Shown piece by piece: positions 13,223-23,592 of a stretch of DNA of 24,560 bases. The stretch is from the NCBI GenBank assembly GCA_900552385.1, contig URZI01000019.1:1-24560 (forward strand). Direction: 5' to 3'. The DNA is from an uncultured Collinsella sp. GTDB taxonomy: Bacteria > Actinomycetota > Coriobacteriia > Coriobacteriales > Coriobacteriaceae. How positions within the stretch are numbered: position 1 is the first letter of the stretch; the number at the start of each line of letters is the position of its first letter. Made by a program: the position numbers and the translations under genes. The notes beneath the pieces were generated by a model. The model was not told the origin of the DNA. It saw only the letters and a program-made list of their open reading frames with translations, and searched no databases.

Positions 13223-16200
13223 TCAGTCATCGTCACTCGCGCCTAATTGCTGCAGCAGCATGAGCGCCGCGGCCACCGGGCCGGTGCCGTCGTTGGCGTC
13301 GAGGCCGCGACCCAGGCCGCTGCCCGCACCGGCGCCCGCCTTGTAGGGTACCGACAGCTTGCGGCTCTTGGGGAAGTTCACCGCGCCATAGCGAGTCTTA
13401 AGCTCATAGGCCACCTTCTTAGGCACGTCGACGCCCAAAAACGTGATGCGTCCGCCGCTGAGCGTGACACTCTCGAGCCCCAGGCGCTCGCCGCGGATGC
13501 GGATGCGCGCGCGATTGAACAGGTTAAGCCCCGCCAACGGCAGCTCACCATGCGCGGCCTCGGTCTCTTCCTGTACCTCGTCGATACTCTCCAGGTCCTC
13601 TGCAGCCGCGAGCTTGCGGTATACGAGCACGCGCTGGTCCACCGCCGGCAGGTACTCCTCGGACAAGAAATAGTCGGCCGGCAGGTTAATGCCCACGCTC
13701 GCCGCCTCCACGCCGGCGTCGTCATCGCCGCGCGCCTCGGCCACGGCCTGGCCCAGCATCTGCGTAAACAGGTCAAAGCCCACGCTCGACAGATTGCCGT
13801 GCTGCTCGGCGCCCATAAGCGAGCCAGCGCCGCGAATCTCCAGGTCGCGCATGGCGATGCGCATGCCGCTGCCCAGGTCCTGGAACTCGGAAAGTGCGGT
13901 CAGGCGTGCCGTGGCCTCCTCGGTAAGCGGCAGCTCGCCCGGGAACATAAAGTACGCATAGGCCTGCGTGGCAGAGCGACCCACACGGCCCTTGAGCTGG
14001 TAGAGCTGCGCCAGACCCAGGCGCTGCGAGTCCTCGATGATCAGTGTGTTGGCGGTCGCGTTGTCGATACCGCTCTCCACGATGGTCGTGGCGATGAGCA
14101 CGTCGATCTTTTTGGTCGCGAACTCGATCATCACGTCCTCGACCTCGCGCGGGCTCATCTTGCCGTGCGCCACGCCCACGCGCGCCTCGGGCGCGGCCTC
14201 GTGCACGCGCGCCACGGCGTCGTCGATGGTCTTGACGCGGTTGGACACGTAGTACACCTGGCCGCCGCGGCCCACCTCCAGGCGAATCGCCGCGCTCACC
14301 ACATCGGGGTCGTACTCCCCCACGTGCACGATCACGGGACGACGCCCGGTCGGCGGCGTGGTGATCAGGCTCATGTCGCGCACGCCGCTCGTGGCCATCT
14401 GCATGGTACGCGGGATAGGCGTGGCCGAAAGCGTGAGCACGTCAATCTGCTCGCGCAGGTTCTTGAGCTGCTCCTTGTGCTGCACGCCAAAGCGTTGTTC
14501 CTCGTCAATGATCACCAGGCCCAGGTTTTTGGGGTTCACATCGGCCGAAAGCAGGCGGTGCGTGCCGATAAGCACGTCAATCGTGCCCTCGGCGAACGCC
14601 TTGAGTGCGCGCTTTTGCTGCGCCGGCGTGCGAAAGCGGCTGAGCACCTCGACCTCAAGGCCAAACGGAGCAAAGCGCTCAAAGAACGTCTCGTAGTGCT
14701 GCTGGGCCAGAATGGTCGTGGGACAGAGCACCATGACCTGGCGGCCGGAGTCAACGCACTTAAACGCCGCGCGCAGAGCGACCTCGGTCTTGCCAAAGCC
14801 CACGTCGCCGCACAGCAGACGATCCATGGGTTTGGGCGCCTCCATGTCGGCCTTAATGTCGGCGATGGCCTCCAGCTGGTCGCGCGTCTCGTCGTAAGGG
14901 AAGCTCTGCTCCATCTCGATCTGCTCGGGCGTGTCGGGCGGGCAGGCGATACCGGTAATCGACGAGCGGCGCGTATACAGATCGACCAGGTCAAACGCCA
15001 GCTTTTTGGCGTTCTTGCGCGCCTTGTTGGTGGCACGCGTCCAGTCGGCGGTGTTGAGTCTGGTCAGACGCGGCTTGTCGCCGTCAGGGCCAACATAGCG
15101 CGTGATACGGTCGATCTGTTCCAACGGCACGTAGAGCTTGTCGCCGTCGGCATATTCCAGCAAAAAGTAGTCGCGCTCCTTGCCGCCCACTTCTTGGCGC
15201 GCGATCTCGCTAAAGAGCGCGATGCCGTGAGTGGCGTGCACCACGTAGTCGCCCGGCTTAAACGGGAACGTGATCTGCGTAATGTCCACCTTGCGGCGGC
15301 TGCGCGCGCGGTTGGCGTCCATGCGGGCGTTGAGGTCGGCGATCGAGAACACGGCCAGGTTGGCATCGGGCACCACCACGCCCTGCGGCAGGGCGGCATC
15401 CACAAAGGTCACGCGTCCGCGCGAGATAGTAGGCACGGCGGCGCCGGCGGCTGCCTGGGCGGCACCTGCCTCGAGCGAGCGGGCGTTGAGCGCGTCGGCC
15501 TTGCGCTCGCGAATTGCAGCATGGGCATCCTGACGGGCAGCACGGTCGGCAGAATCTGCCGCCGCCACGCGCACGCGCTCGCCAATGACGCCGGCGTTTT
15601 CGGGCGCCGCGGTCAGCGATTCCTCAAAGGTAATGCCCTCGTCGCCAAAGGTGAGCTCCATCGACTCGCGCGCACCGCGGTCGGGAATGGCAAACACGCA
15701 GGCGTAACGCTTGCCCACGACTTCCTGAATGCGCGTCATAAAGCGATTGTCCGAACCCGCGATGGCCGGCTGCTCAATCTTGAGCTCGGCCGTAACCGCA
15801 CCGCCGGCACGGATGAGGCTTACGTAGTTCAGGCGCTGCTGAGCACCAAAATCGAGCTGCTGGGCACGTACATACAGGCCATCCAGTCGGTCGACCCCCG
15901 CCTCGCCGGCACGGGCCTCGATATCCTCGTAGGCACGCAGGCAATCGTCGAACAGCGAGCGCGGCTCGGACAGCACCACGAGCGCCTTGCCGCTCACGTG
16001 CGCCAGCGGGCTCACGGTCTGGCCGTACATCACCGGCAAAAAGCGGTCGAGCTCGGGCGTGACGATGCGTGCATCCACCATCTCGAGCAATGCGGCCAGT
16101 TTGCTGTCGTCCTGGCTGGCGCGATAAAGCGCCACATGCATGTTGTGGACGGCCTCGTCGGTAAGCGCCAGCTCACGGCAGGGGAAGATCTCGATGCTGT

Positions 16201-16855
16201 CCTCGTTGCCGATGGTCTGCCCCGTTGAGCTCACCATGCGACGGATGCGATCGATCTCGTCGCCGAAGAACTCGATGCGCACGGGCGCTTTTTCCTGCGC
16301 GGGGAACACCTCGACGGTGTCGCCGTGCACGCGGAACAGGCCCGGCGCGTCGGCGGCGCCGGCATTGGTGTAACCCATGCCCACCAGGCGCTGCGGCACC
16401 TCGTCAAAAGGAATCTCCTCGCCCACCGCAAAAGTGGTGGACTCCCAGTAGCGGCTCTCGACCGGCGGCACACAGCGCAGCAACGCACGGGCCGAGGCAA
16501 CCATGATGCAGTTGTCCCCGCGCACGATGCGCCCCAGAGCCTCGCAGCGCTGCGCCACCACGGCGTCGTCGGGCGCCTGTTCGCGCCACGGATAGTCCTT
16601 GCGCTCGGGAAAACGGCACACGTGCGCTAGGCCCACGTAGGCGGCAAGGCTACGCGCGGCGCGATCGGCCGCATCCTCGCCGCTCACGATATAGACCGTC
16701 GGGCGCGGACGGCGCGCAAACTGGGCGGCCGCCATAAGCGTGCGGCCCGACTGCGACACAGCCAGCGTCACGTCCTCGCCGGCATCGAGCCCGGCCTCGA
16801 CGGTCTGCAAGGCCTCGGCAGTGTAGAGCTGCGCGGCTATACGGTGAATGAGCAT
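13223..16855 (-). CDS. mfd: Transcription-repair coupling factor Mfd
   Basis: A 1210-residue ATP-dependent DNA translocase that removes stalled RNA polymerase and recruits UvrA. The N-terminal UvrB-like domains (about 1-340) are followed by the RNA-polymerase-interacting CarD-like domain (KPGDYVVHATHGIALF, near 532), then Walker A GDVGFGKTEVA (about 682), the helicase DEEQ box (IIDEEQRFG, about 783), motif VI region QLKGRVGRS, and the C-terminal TRCF domain. An Ala-rich, charged stretch of about 60 residues before the CarD-like domain (RAARQDAHAAIRERKADALN onward) makes it longer than E. coli Mfd (1148). The start is the ATG at 16855 with GGAGG six bases upstream; an earlier in-frame codon would run into a terminator. 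The C-terminus ends in GASDDD. Confidence 0.97.
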   Translation of the reverse strand: MLIHRIAAQLYTAEALQTVEAGLDAGEDVTLAVSQSGRTLMAAAQFARRPRPTVYIVSGEDAADRAARSLAAYVGLAHVCRFPERKDYPWREQAPDDAVVAQRCEALGRIVRGDNCIMVASARALLRCVPPVESRYWESTTFAVGEEIPFDEVPQRLVGMGYTNAGAADAPGLFRVHGDTVEVFPAQEKAPVRIEFFGDEIDRIRRMVSSTGQTIGNEDSIEIFPCRELALTDEAVHNMHVALYRASQDDSKLAALLEMVDARIVTPELDRFLPVMYGQTVSPLAHVSGKALVVLSEPRSLFDDCLRAYEDIEARAGEAGVDRLDGLYVRAQQLDFGAQQRLNYVSLIRAGGAVTAELKIEQPAIAGSDNRFMTRIQEVVGKRYACVFAIPDRGARESMELTFGDEGITFEESLTAAPENAGVIGERVRVAAADSADRAARQDAHAAIRERKADALNARSLEAGAAQAAAGAAVPTISRGRVTFVDAALPQGVVVPDANLAVFSIADLNARMDANRARSRRKVDITQITFPFKPGDYVVHATHGIALFSEIARQEVGGKERDYFLLEYADGDKLYVPLEQIDRITRYVGPDGDKPRLTRLNTADWTRATNKARKNAKKLAFDLVDLYTRRSSITGIACPPDTPEQIEMEQSFPYDETRDQLEAIADIKADMEAPKPMDRLLCGDVGFGKTEVALRAAFKCVDSGRQVMVLCPTTILAQQHYETFFERFAPFGLEVEVLSRFRTPAQQKRALKAFAEGTIDVLIGTHRLLSADVNPKNLGLVIIDEEQRFGVQHKEQLKNLREQIDVLTLSATPIPRTMQMATSGVRDMSLITTPPTGRRPVIVHVGEYDPDVVSAAIRLEVGRGGQVYYVSNRVKTIDDAVARVHEAAPEARVGVAHGKMSPREVEDVMIEFATKKIDVLIATTIVESGIDNATANTLIIEDSQRLGLAQLYQLKGRVGRSATQAYAYFMFPGELPLTEEATARLTALSEFQDLGSGMRIAMRDLEIRGAGSLMGAEQHGNLSSVGFDLFTQMLGQAVAEARGDDDAGVEAASVGINLPADYFLSEEYLPAVDQRVLVYRKLAAAEDLESIDEVQEETEAAHGELPLAGLNLFNRARIRIRGERLGLESVTLSGGRITFLGVDVPKKVAYELKTRYGAVNFPKSRKLSVPYKAGAGAGSGLGRGLDANDGTGPVAAALMLLQQLGASDDD

Positions 16856-16880
16856 GCTGTTCCTCCGGCATTGCAACGCC

Positions 16881-16909
16881 AAAAGCCCGCCGGGGCAAGC
16901 TCGGCGGGT
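16881..16909 (-). terminator. Rho-independent terminator between nth and mfd
   Basis: On the minus strand CCCGCCG pairs with CGGCGGG around AGCTTGCCC and is followed by CTTTTGG. It lies about 105 nt after the endonuclease III stop codon and only 26 nt before the Mfd start codon, so either nth messages end here or it acts as a leader attenuator for mfd. Confidence 0.75.
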
Positions 16910-17012
16910 CGTACGTCAAATACATTGTCTGTCATGGTAACGCATGGAGAGGACTCCGGTTCAAGGGCAAATCCAGCCCCGCAAAAAACGCCAGACGAAA
17001 ATGCGTTCCGCC

Positions 17013-17678
17013 CTACCCCGCCACGCGCACGCTGGGACACAAATCCGCCAGCGGACACTCGTCGCACTTAGGCTTGCGGGCGTCGCAGATCTCGCGGCCA
17101 AAGGTGATCCACTGGTGGTTGACCGACTCCCAATACTCGTGCGGCAAAATCTTGAGCAGATCTTGCTCGGTCTTGAGCGGCTCCTTGGCATGCGTCTTGG
17201 GGCTCAGCATCAGGCGGTGCGCGATGCGGTTGACGTGTGTATCGACCGCGATGCCCTCGACAATGCCAAACCCCACGTTGAGCACGATGTTCGCCGTTTT
17301 ACGCCCCACACCCGGCAGTTTGACGAGCTCCTTCATGTCGGCCGGCACCTCGCCACCGTAATCGGCGACGATCATCTGCGCGGCCTCCACGGCGTGTTTG
17401 GCCTTACTCTTATAAAAGCCAAGCGACTTAATGGTATCGGCCACATCGGCCACGCTCGCCCCCGCCATGGCCTCGGGCGTGGGCCACTGGGAAAACAGCT
17501 TCGGCGTCACTTTGTTGACCTGCGCGTCGGTCGTCTGCGCCGAGAGTAGCACCGCGATGAGCAGCCTAAAGGGATTCTCATGGTCCAAAAAGCACTCGAC
17601 CGGGCCATAGCGACGGTTAAGGCGCTCGCACACCTCAACGGCGCGCTCGCGTTTAGCGGCATTGGTCTCGCGTGGCAT
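17013..17678 (-). CDS. nth: Endonuclease III (DNA glycosylase/AP lyase)
   Basis: A 221-residue base-excision repair enzyme that removes oxidised pyrimidines and cuts the abasic site. The helix-hairpin-helix LPGVGRKTANIVLN (121-134) contains the catalytic Lys127. Asp146 in VDTHVNR completes the active site. The [4Fe-4S] ligands Cys198, Cys205, Cys208 and Cys214 show the canonical C-X6-C-X2-C-X5-C spacing. The start is the ATG at 17678 with GGAG five bases upstream. It is 63 bp downstream of the ABC transporter on the same strand, so cotranscription is possible. It contrasts with the Fe-S-free glycosylase at 22666-23571. Confidence 0.97.
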   Translation of the reverse strand: MPRETNAAKRERAVEVCERLNRRYGPVECFLDHENPFRLLIAVLLSAQTTDAQVNKVTPKLFSQWPTPEAMAGASVADVADTIKSLGFYKSKAKHAVEAAQMIVADYGGEVPADMKELVKLPGVGRKTANIVLNVGFGIVEGIAVDTHVNRIAHRLMLSPKTHAKEPLKTEQDLLKILPHEYWESVNHQWITFGREICDARKPKCDECPLADLCPSVRVAG

Positions 17679-17741
17679 AACGACTCCTCGGCTCGGCGGC
17701 ATAACAAACCTATGGGCACGATTGTCCCACGTATGGGGTCT

Positions 17742-19544
<1,803 letters not shown>

Positions 19545-19619
19545 GGGCTTCCTTTCGCGTCTGATAGGGCGAAACGCCATTGTTGCACACTAAAGCGCAC
19601 TCCAGGCAAGCACGATGCG

Positions 19620-19650
19620 AAAAGCGCCCGCGCCGTGCTTGCGCAAGCGC
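19620..19650 (-). terminator. Rho-independent terminator of rmuC
   Basis: On the minus strand GCGCTTGCGC pairs with GCGCGGGCGC (10 bp including two G-U pairs) around AAGCACG, followed by TTTTCGC. It begins 17 nt after the RmuC stop codon and precedes the ABC transporter gene. Confidence 0.8.
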
Positions 19651-19667
19651 CCCGCCGTCAGATGCAG

Positions 19668-21023
19668 CTAGTCCTCGTCTTTTTGGTCTGCGAGCAGGCT
19701 CGCAGACGTAAGCCCCAAGATCTCGTCGGCCTCCTCGGCATCTTCCAGGGCGTCGATGTCCTTGAGCTTGCGCTCCATGACGTTGGTGCGCGTGGTGATG
19801 ATGCCCTCGACCGTTTTGCCCGCGGTCTCGATCTGCTGCTGGGCGCGGCGCAGCGCCTTTTGATAGCGCGGCAGCTCGGCCTTGACAGCGGAGAGCACGC
19901 GCAGTACATCGTCGGTGCGTTTTTGCAGCTTAAACGTTTGGTAACTCATCTGCAGGCTGTTGAGAATGGCCGCCATGGTGCTGGGGCCGGCAACGTTGAC
20001 GTGATAGTCGCGGCCCAGGGTCTCGATAAGCCCGGGGCGGCTGACGACCTCGGCGTACAGTCCTTCAAACGGCACGAACATGATGCCAAAGTTGGTCGTT
20101 GCCGGCACACTCAGGTACTTTTCGCAGATATCCTTGGCCTCGCGCTTGACCATGGTGTCGAGCGTCTTGCGCGCAGCCGCCACGGTCTCCGCATCGCCCG
20201 ACTCCTGCGCGTCGAGCAAATGCTCGTACGCGTCGCCCGGAAACTTGGAGTCAATCGGCAGCAGCACGGGATCGCCCTCGTCCACCGGCAGCTTGACGGC
20301 AAACTCAACGCGCTCCGAGGCGCCGGGCTTGGTGGCGACGTTTTCCAGATACTGGTCGGGTGTAAGAATGTCCGCCAGAATTGCACCCAGCTGCACCTCG
20401 CCCAAAATACCACGCGCCTTCACGTTGCCCAGCACGCGCTTAAGGTCGCCCACGCCGGTGGCGATGGACTGCATGTCGCCCAGGCCCTTGTACACGGCCT
20501 CGAGCTGGTCGCTCACCTGCTTAAACGATGCCGACAGGCGATCGTTGAGCGTGCGGGAGAGTTTCTCGTCCACCGTCGCGCGCATCTGATCGAGTTGCAC
20601 GTTGTTGTCTTTGCGGATAGCACCCAGCTGGGCATCGACCGTCTCGCGCACCTTGTCCAGGCGGTGCTCGATGCCCTCGCGGTTGGCACCGAGCTGTTGG
20701 GCCGTCTCGCGGCGAAGGTCATCCATCCGGTCACCAGCTTGCGAAAACTCACGTGCAATGGTCAGGTAACGTTGCTGCCCCACGGCCGCATCTGTCGTCT
20801 GCTGCTGCGCGATGGCGTTGGCCGTGCGGCGAGTTTCGGCCAGCGCGACGTTCAGGGCATCGAGCGCGTTGTTGGCCTGCTCGAGTGCTGCCAGCGTTTC
20901 CGCGCTACTGTCGCCACGCTCCCGCAACTCGGCACGCAGGCTCTTGAGCTGGAGGGCGCAAGCCACAGCAACCCCCACCGCCACCAAGGCGATCACAACA
21001 AGCACGATATCAATAGCAGACAT
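19668..21023 (-). CDS. rmuC: RmuC family DNA recombination protein
   Basis: A 451-residue protein with an N-terminal membrane anchor (about 5-24), a long Gln/Glu/Arg-rich coiled coil (about 26-190) and the RmuC nuclease-like domain (about 195-400). The domain includes RGILGEVQLGAIL (204-216), LPIDSKFP with Asp258 and Lys260, and FVPFEGLYAEV. In E. coli, RmuC limits inversions at short inverted repeats and is thought to be a nuclease linked to recombination; here that role is assigned by homology. The C-terminus is acidic. The ATG at 21023 is preceded by GGCGGAG. It stands alone with its own terminator. Confidence 0.92.
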   Translation of the reverse strand: MSAIDIVLVVIALVAVGVAVACALQLKSLRAELRERGDSSAETLAALEQANNALDALNVALAETRRTANAIAQQQTTDAAVGQQRYLTIAREFSQAGDRMDDLRRETAQQLGANREGIEHRLDKVRETVDAQLGAIRKDNNVQLDQMRATVDEKLSRTLNDRLSASFKQVSDQLEAVYKGLGDMQSIATGVGDLKRVLGNVKARGILGEVQLGAILADILTPDQYLENVATKPGASERVEFAVKLPVDEGDPVLLPIDSKFPGDAYEHLLDAQESGDAETVAAARKTLDTMVKREAKDICEKYLSVPATTNFGIMFVPFEGLYAEVVSRPGLIETLGRDYHVNVAGPSTMAAILNSLQMSYQTFKLQKRTDDVLRVLSAVKAELPRYQKALRRAQQQIETAGKTVEGIITTRTNVMERKLKDIDALEDAEEADEILGLTSASLLADQKDED

Positions 21024-21147
21024 AGACTCCGCCCAACAAACTCAATCGGTCATCAATCAAAACCGCGATCAATCTTACCCCGCCACACGCACGGATCACC
21101 CACTGCCTTGCAGACAAATTTCTCTTAGAGCCGCGGACGCTAAAACG

Positions 21148-21570
21148 CTAGCTCTCCCAGCCGGTGCGAATGGTTGTCATGACGTCGCCTAGGCGCTGGC
21201 CCAGGGCTGACAGATGTTGGAGCACTTCGCCGAGCGAAGCACCGTTGAGGATGCAGGTGAGCGCATACGAGACCAAGAAAATCGCCGCAAGTCCTAGCGG
21301 AATGAGCACGATCATCGCCAATGTGCGCAGGCGCTGGCCCACGCTGCGACGACGCGTGCGGCGTTTGTCGAACGCAAGCTCCTGCGCATATGAATCTTGT
21401 TGTACGGAATAGTTCTCTGGCGCCGATCCGCCCGCAGGCGAAACCGCAGGCGTGGCATTTTGCGCAGGGGGCTGGGCGGCTACCCCTTGCATTTGCATCT
21501 CCATAAGCCGTTGCTGTTGGCGCAACATGCGCTCGGCTTGTTGCTGCGGAGTCTCAAGAAACAGATCCAT
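21148..21570 (-). CDS. Small single-helix membrane protein of unknown function
   Basis: A 140-residue protein I do not recognise. Residues 1-35 are Gln/Met-rich and amphipathic (TPQQQAERMLRQQQRLMEMQ), 36-60 are a Pro/Ala/Gly/Ser-rich linker, 70-82 are strongly basic (KRRTRRRSVGQRLR), and about 83-107 form one hydrophobic helix. About 30 residues follow, with leucine-rich amphipathic character. The basic stretch before the helix predicts a cytoplasmic N-terminus. The start is the ATG at 21570 with GGAGG five bases upstream; an earlier GTG/ATG-like extension is unnecessary. A strong ribosome site and typical codon use support a real gene. It stands alone, 124 bp upstream of rmuC. Confidence 0.75.
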   Translation of the reverse strand: MDLFLETPQQQAERMLRQQQRLMEMQMQGVAAQPPAQNATPAVSPAGGSAPENYSVQQDSYAQELAFDKRRTRRRSVGQRLRTLAMIVLIPLGLAAIFLVSYALTCILNGASLGEVLQHLSALGQRLGDVMTTIRTGWES

Positions 21571-21823
21571 GCTGGCCTCCAAAATCGGAGCATTCGACGC
21601 TTACGCCCAGCATCCCGCACCGCCAATGCCACGGCAACGCAATCCGTAGCAATAGCTGCAAAGTTTCTTGTTGACAAAAGCTGTCGAAAACCTCAACAAC
21701 TCCCCTACCAGCACTTTCTTTGAGCTTTTTTATCGAATGATCTTTCGCCCTTCCGCCAACCCGCCAACTAACCAAAATCTAACCAAAAGCTTGACGAAAA
21801 TTGTGGAGACCGGGACCCCATAC

Positions 21824-21854
21824 AAAAACGTGCCGCCCCAAAAGGGGCGGCACG
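21824..21854 (-). terminator. Rho-independent terminator downstream of rubrerythrin
   Basis: CGTGCCGCCCC (21829-21839) and GGGGCGGCACG (21844-21854) form a perfect 11-bp stem with an AAAA/TTTT loop, followed on the minus strand by TTTTTG. It ends the rubrerythrin transcript after the long hairpin at 21904-21991. The rest of the 21571-22011 gap (21571-21823) holds no recognised feature beyond the leader of the small membrane protein. Confidence 0.85.
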
Positions 21855-21903
21855 CTAACTTCTTATAAGTTTTTCAGTAGCGAGCACGCGACGACCCGAA
21901 GCC

Positions 21904-21991
21904 GGAGCGCAGGGCGGGGAAATACCTTTGCCTCGCGCGACCCTGCGGAGCCGTGAGCGAGAGGGAAAGGTATTTCCCCGCCCTGCGCTCC
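21904..21991. repeat. Long hairpin with perfect 26-bp arms after rubrerythrin
   Basis: The arms at 21904-21929 and 21966-21991 are exact reverse complements (ends GGAGCGCAGGG and CCCTGCGCTCC, inner ends ATACCTTT and AAAGGTAT). The 36-base centre has further partial pairing. It begins about 20 nt after the rubrerythrin stop codon, so it would be transcribed in that gene's 3' untranslated region. The arms are too long and perfect for an ordinary terminator, and the T-run terminator follows later at 21824-21854. Confidence 0.75.
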
Positions 21992-22011
21992 GCAGCAGTC
22001 AGCGCCACGCG

Positions 22012-22551
22012 CTAGTAGTTCACCACCTGCTCCTCAAAGTACGCCTTCGGGTGGTTACACACCGGGCACACCTCAGGCGCCTCGGCACCAACGTGCAGGT
22101 GCCCGCAGTTCAGGCACTTCCATACCTTCACGCCCTCACGCTCAAACACCTCGCCCGACTCGATGCGCTCGACGAGTTTGTTGTAGCGCTCCTCGTGGGC
22201 CTTCTCGACGGCGGCGACACCACGGAACTTCTCGGCGATCTCGGCAAAGCCCTCCTCCTCGGCGGTCTTGGCGAACTCGTCGTACATCGTGGTCCACTCG
22301 TAGTTCTCGCCCGCGGCGGCGTCGCGCAGGTTGTCCAGAGTGCCCGGAACGGCGCCGTCGTGCAGATACTTAAACCACAGCTTGGCGTGCTCGGACTCGT
22401 TGCCCGCCGTCTCGGCAAAAATATTCGAGATCTGAACGTAGCCGTCCTTTTTGGCCTTGGACGCATAGTAGCGATACTTGGTGTGTGCCTGGGACTCACC
22501 GGCAAAAGCGGTCTCGAGGTTCTTCTTGGTTTGGGAATTCTCAAAATCCAT
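22012..22551 (-). CDS. rbr: Rubrerythrin
   Basis: A 179-residue non-haem di-iron peroxidase that protects anaerobes from hydrogen peroxide. Residues 1-135 form the four-helix ferritin-like domain with ligand-type residues Glu19 (FAGESQAH), Glu52 and His55 (NESEH), and Glu116 and His119 (EKAHEER). Residues about 142-179 form the rubredoxin domain, with its iron held by Cys146, Cys149, Cys162 and Cys165 (CLNCG and CPVCN). The start is the ATG at 22551, with AAGGGA about 9 nt upstream. It lies 114 bp downstream of the MutY-like gene on the same strand, next to an Rrf2-type regulator. A link between redox sensing and this gene is plausible but unproven. Confidence 0.95.
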   Translation of the reverse strand: MDFENSQTKKNLETAFAGESQAHTKYRYYASKAKKDGYVQISNIFAETAGNESEHAKLWFKYLHDGAVPGTLDNLRDAAAGENYEWTTMYDEFAKTAEEEGFAEIAEKFRGVAAVEKAHEERYNKLVERIESGEVFEREGVKVWKCLNCGHLHVGAEAPEVCPVCNHPKAYFEEQVVNY

Positions 22552-22665
22552 AGGTGTACTTCCCTTCAACGCATGCCGCCCGTAGGCTTCGAGCGGCCTC
22601 GTCTTTAGGATGCCCTCATGCCGAAAATCTAAACCTTACAATCCTGTTCTTCAGATTTGCACAGG

Positions 22666-23571
22666 CTAGATGCTCAGCCAGCGATCGCCCTCAGCTCGGC
22701 AAAAGCCCTCACGCTCCAGGTCGGCTAGAATGCCCGCGATCAAGTCGCGCTCGACCGGCCCACGCCCAGCCGCCGCTTCCATCTCGTTAACGCCCGCCAC
22801 GGCATCAGCAAGCGTAATCCCCGCCGGCTGGCCATCGCGCGCTGCCAGCAACATACGCACGATATGCGCGCGCTTTTGGCGACGCGAGCCCTCAAACTTT
22901 GATTGACGGCTATAGCCCGCCGAGCGCCTGGACGGATTGGGCAACGTCTTTTTTAGATATGCGCCGTAATCTAGCAACGCGTAATACCACGCGCGCGGCG
23001 TGTCGGCATCATCGAGCGGCACGGCAAAGGGAGCAATCTCGTCGGTCGCTGCACCGGGAGCCGCCGGACAGGCGGCTTGGATCAGCGGCACCAACTCGCG
23101 ATCGGGAACAGCCGGTACATCGGGAAAGAAGTGATGCAGAAAGACTGTGCGCACATTGGTCTCCAGATACACGCCCGGAAGATCAAACGCAAACGACCGG
23201 ATACCCTGCGCCGTTGCCGGGCCAATACCAGGCAGAGCGACCAAGTCACGCGTCTCACGCGGAAACTCCCCGTCCCAGTCCTCTACAACGCGCTGAGCGG
23301 CCCCATGAAGCGCCAGAGCGCGTCGGTTGTAGCCCATGCCCTGCCAAGCGTCCAAAACATCGGAAGGCACGGCCTGGGCAAGCGCCTGCACAGTCGGAAA
23401 ACGATCGAGCCACACCGGCATGCGCGCCTCCACACGCGGCACCTGCGTTTGCTGCAGCATGACCTCAGAAAGCCAAATGATGTACGGGTCACGCGTACGG
23501 CGCCACGGAAGGTCGCGATAACGCAGGACCCCTTCCGAACGAATCATCGAACGAAAGGGGTCCTGAATCAT
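22666..23571 (-). CDS. MutY-like HhH-GPD DNA glycosylase without an Fe-S cluster
   Basis: A 301-residue protein. Conserved MutY features are the N-terminal DLPWRRTRDPYIIWLSEVMLQQTQV with Glu36, a GMGYNRRA helix, and the helix-hairpin-helix LPGIGPATAQGI (113-124). Three features are odd. The position of the catalytic Asp reads LETNVRTV, so Glu137 replaces Asp. The usual Fe-S cysteine loop is absent; residues 211-235 read PNPSRRSAGYSRQSKFEGSR plus RQKRA, and the protein has only two cysteines. The C-terminal 8-oxoG-reading domain is replaced by a short tail that looks like a winged helix (about 236-301). It probably belongs to an Fe-S-less MutY subfamily; whether it excises adenine is uncertain. 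The ATG at 23571 has AGGAG seven bases upstream and is 21 bp after the Rrf2 gene, so they form an operon. Confidence 0.85.
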   Translation of the reverse strand: MIQDPFRSMIRSEGVLRYRDLPWRRTRDPYIIWLSEVMLQQTQVPRVEARMPVWLDRFPTVQALAQAVPSDVLDAWQGMGYNRRALALHGAAQRVVEDWDGEFPRETRDLVALPGIGPATAQGIRSFAFDLPGVYLETNVRTVFLHHFFPDVPAVPDRELVPLIQAACPAAPGAATDEIAPFAVPLDDADTPRAWYYALLDYGAYLKKTLPNPSRRSAGYSRQSKFEGSRRQKRAHIVRMLLAARDGQPAGITLADAVAGVNEMEAAAGRGPVERDLIAGILADLEREGFCRAEGDRWLSI

Positions 23572-23592
23572 GGCTATGCTCCTTATGCGGCG

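Noticed and set aside
13247..16228. A 993-codon open frame on the plus strand, opposite mfd
   Set aside because: It is a shadow of GC-rich coding DNA: His/Arg/Ala-rich translation with no domain, while the minus strand encodes a complete Mfd.
21554..21775. Minus-strand open frame upstream of the small membrane protein
   Set aside because: It overlaps the leader and the start of the better-supported gene in another frame, has no domain, and has an unremarkable composition.
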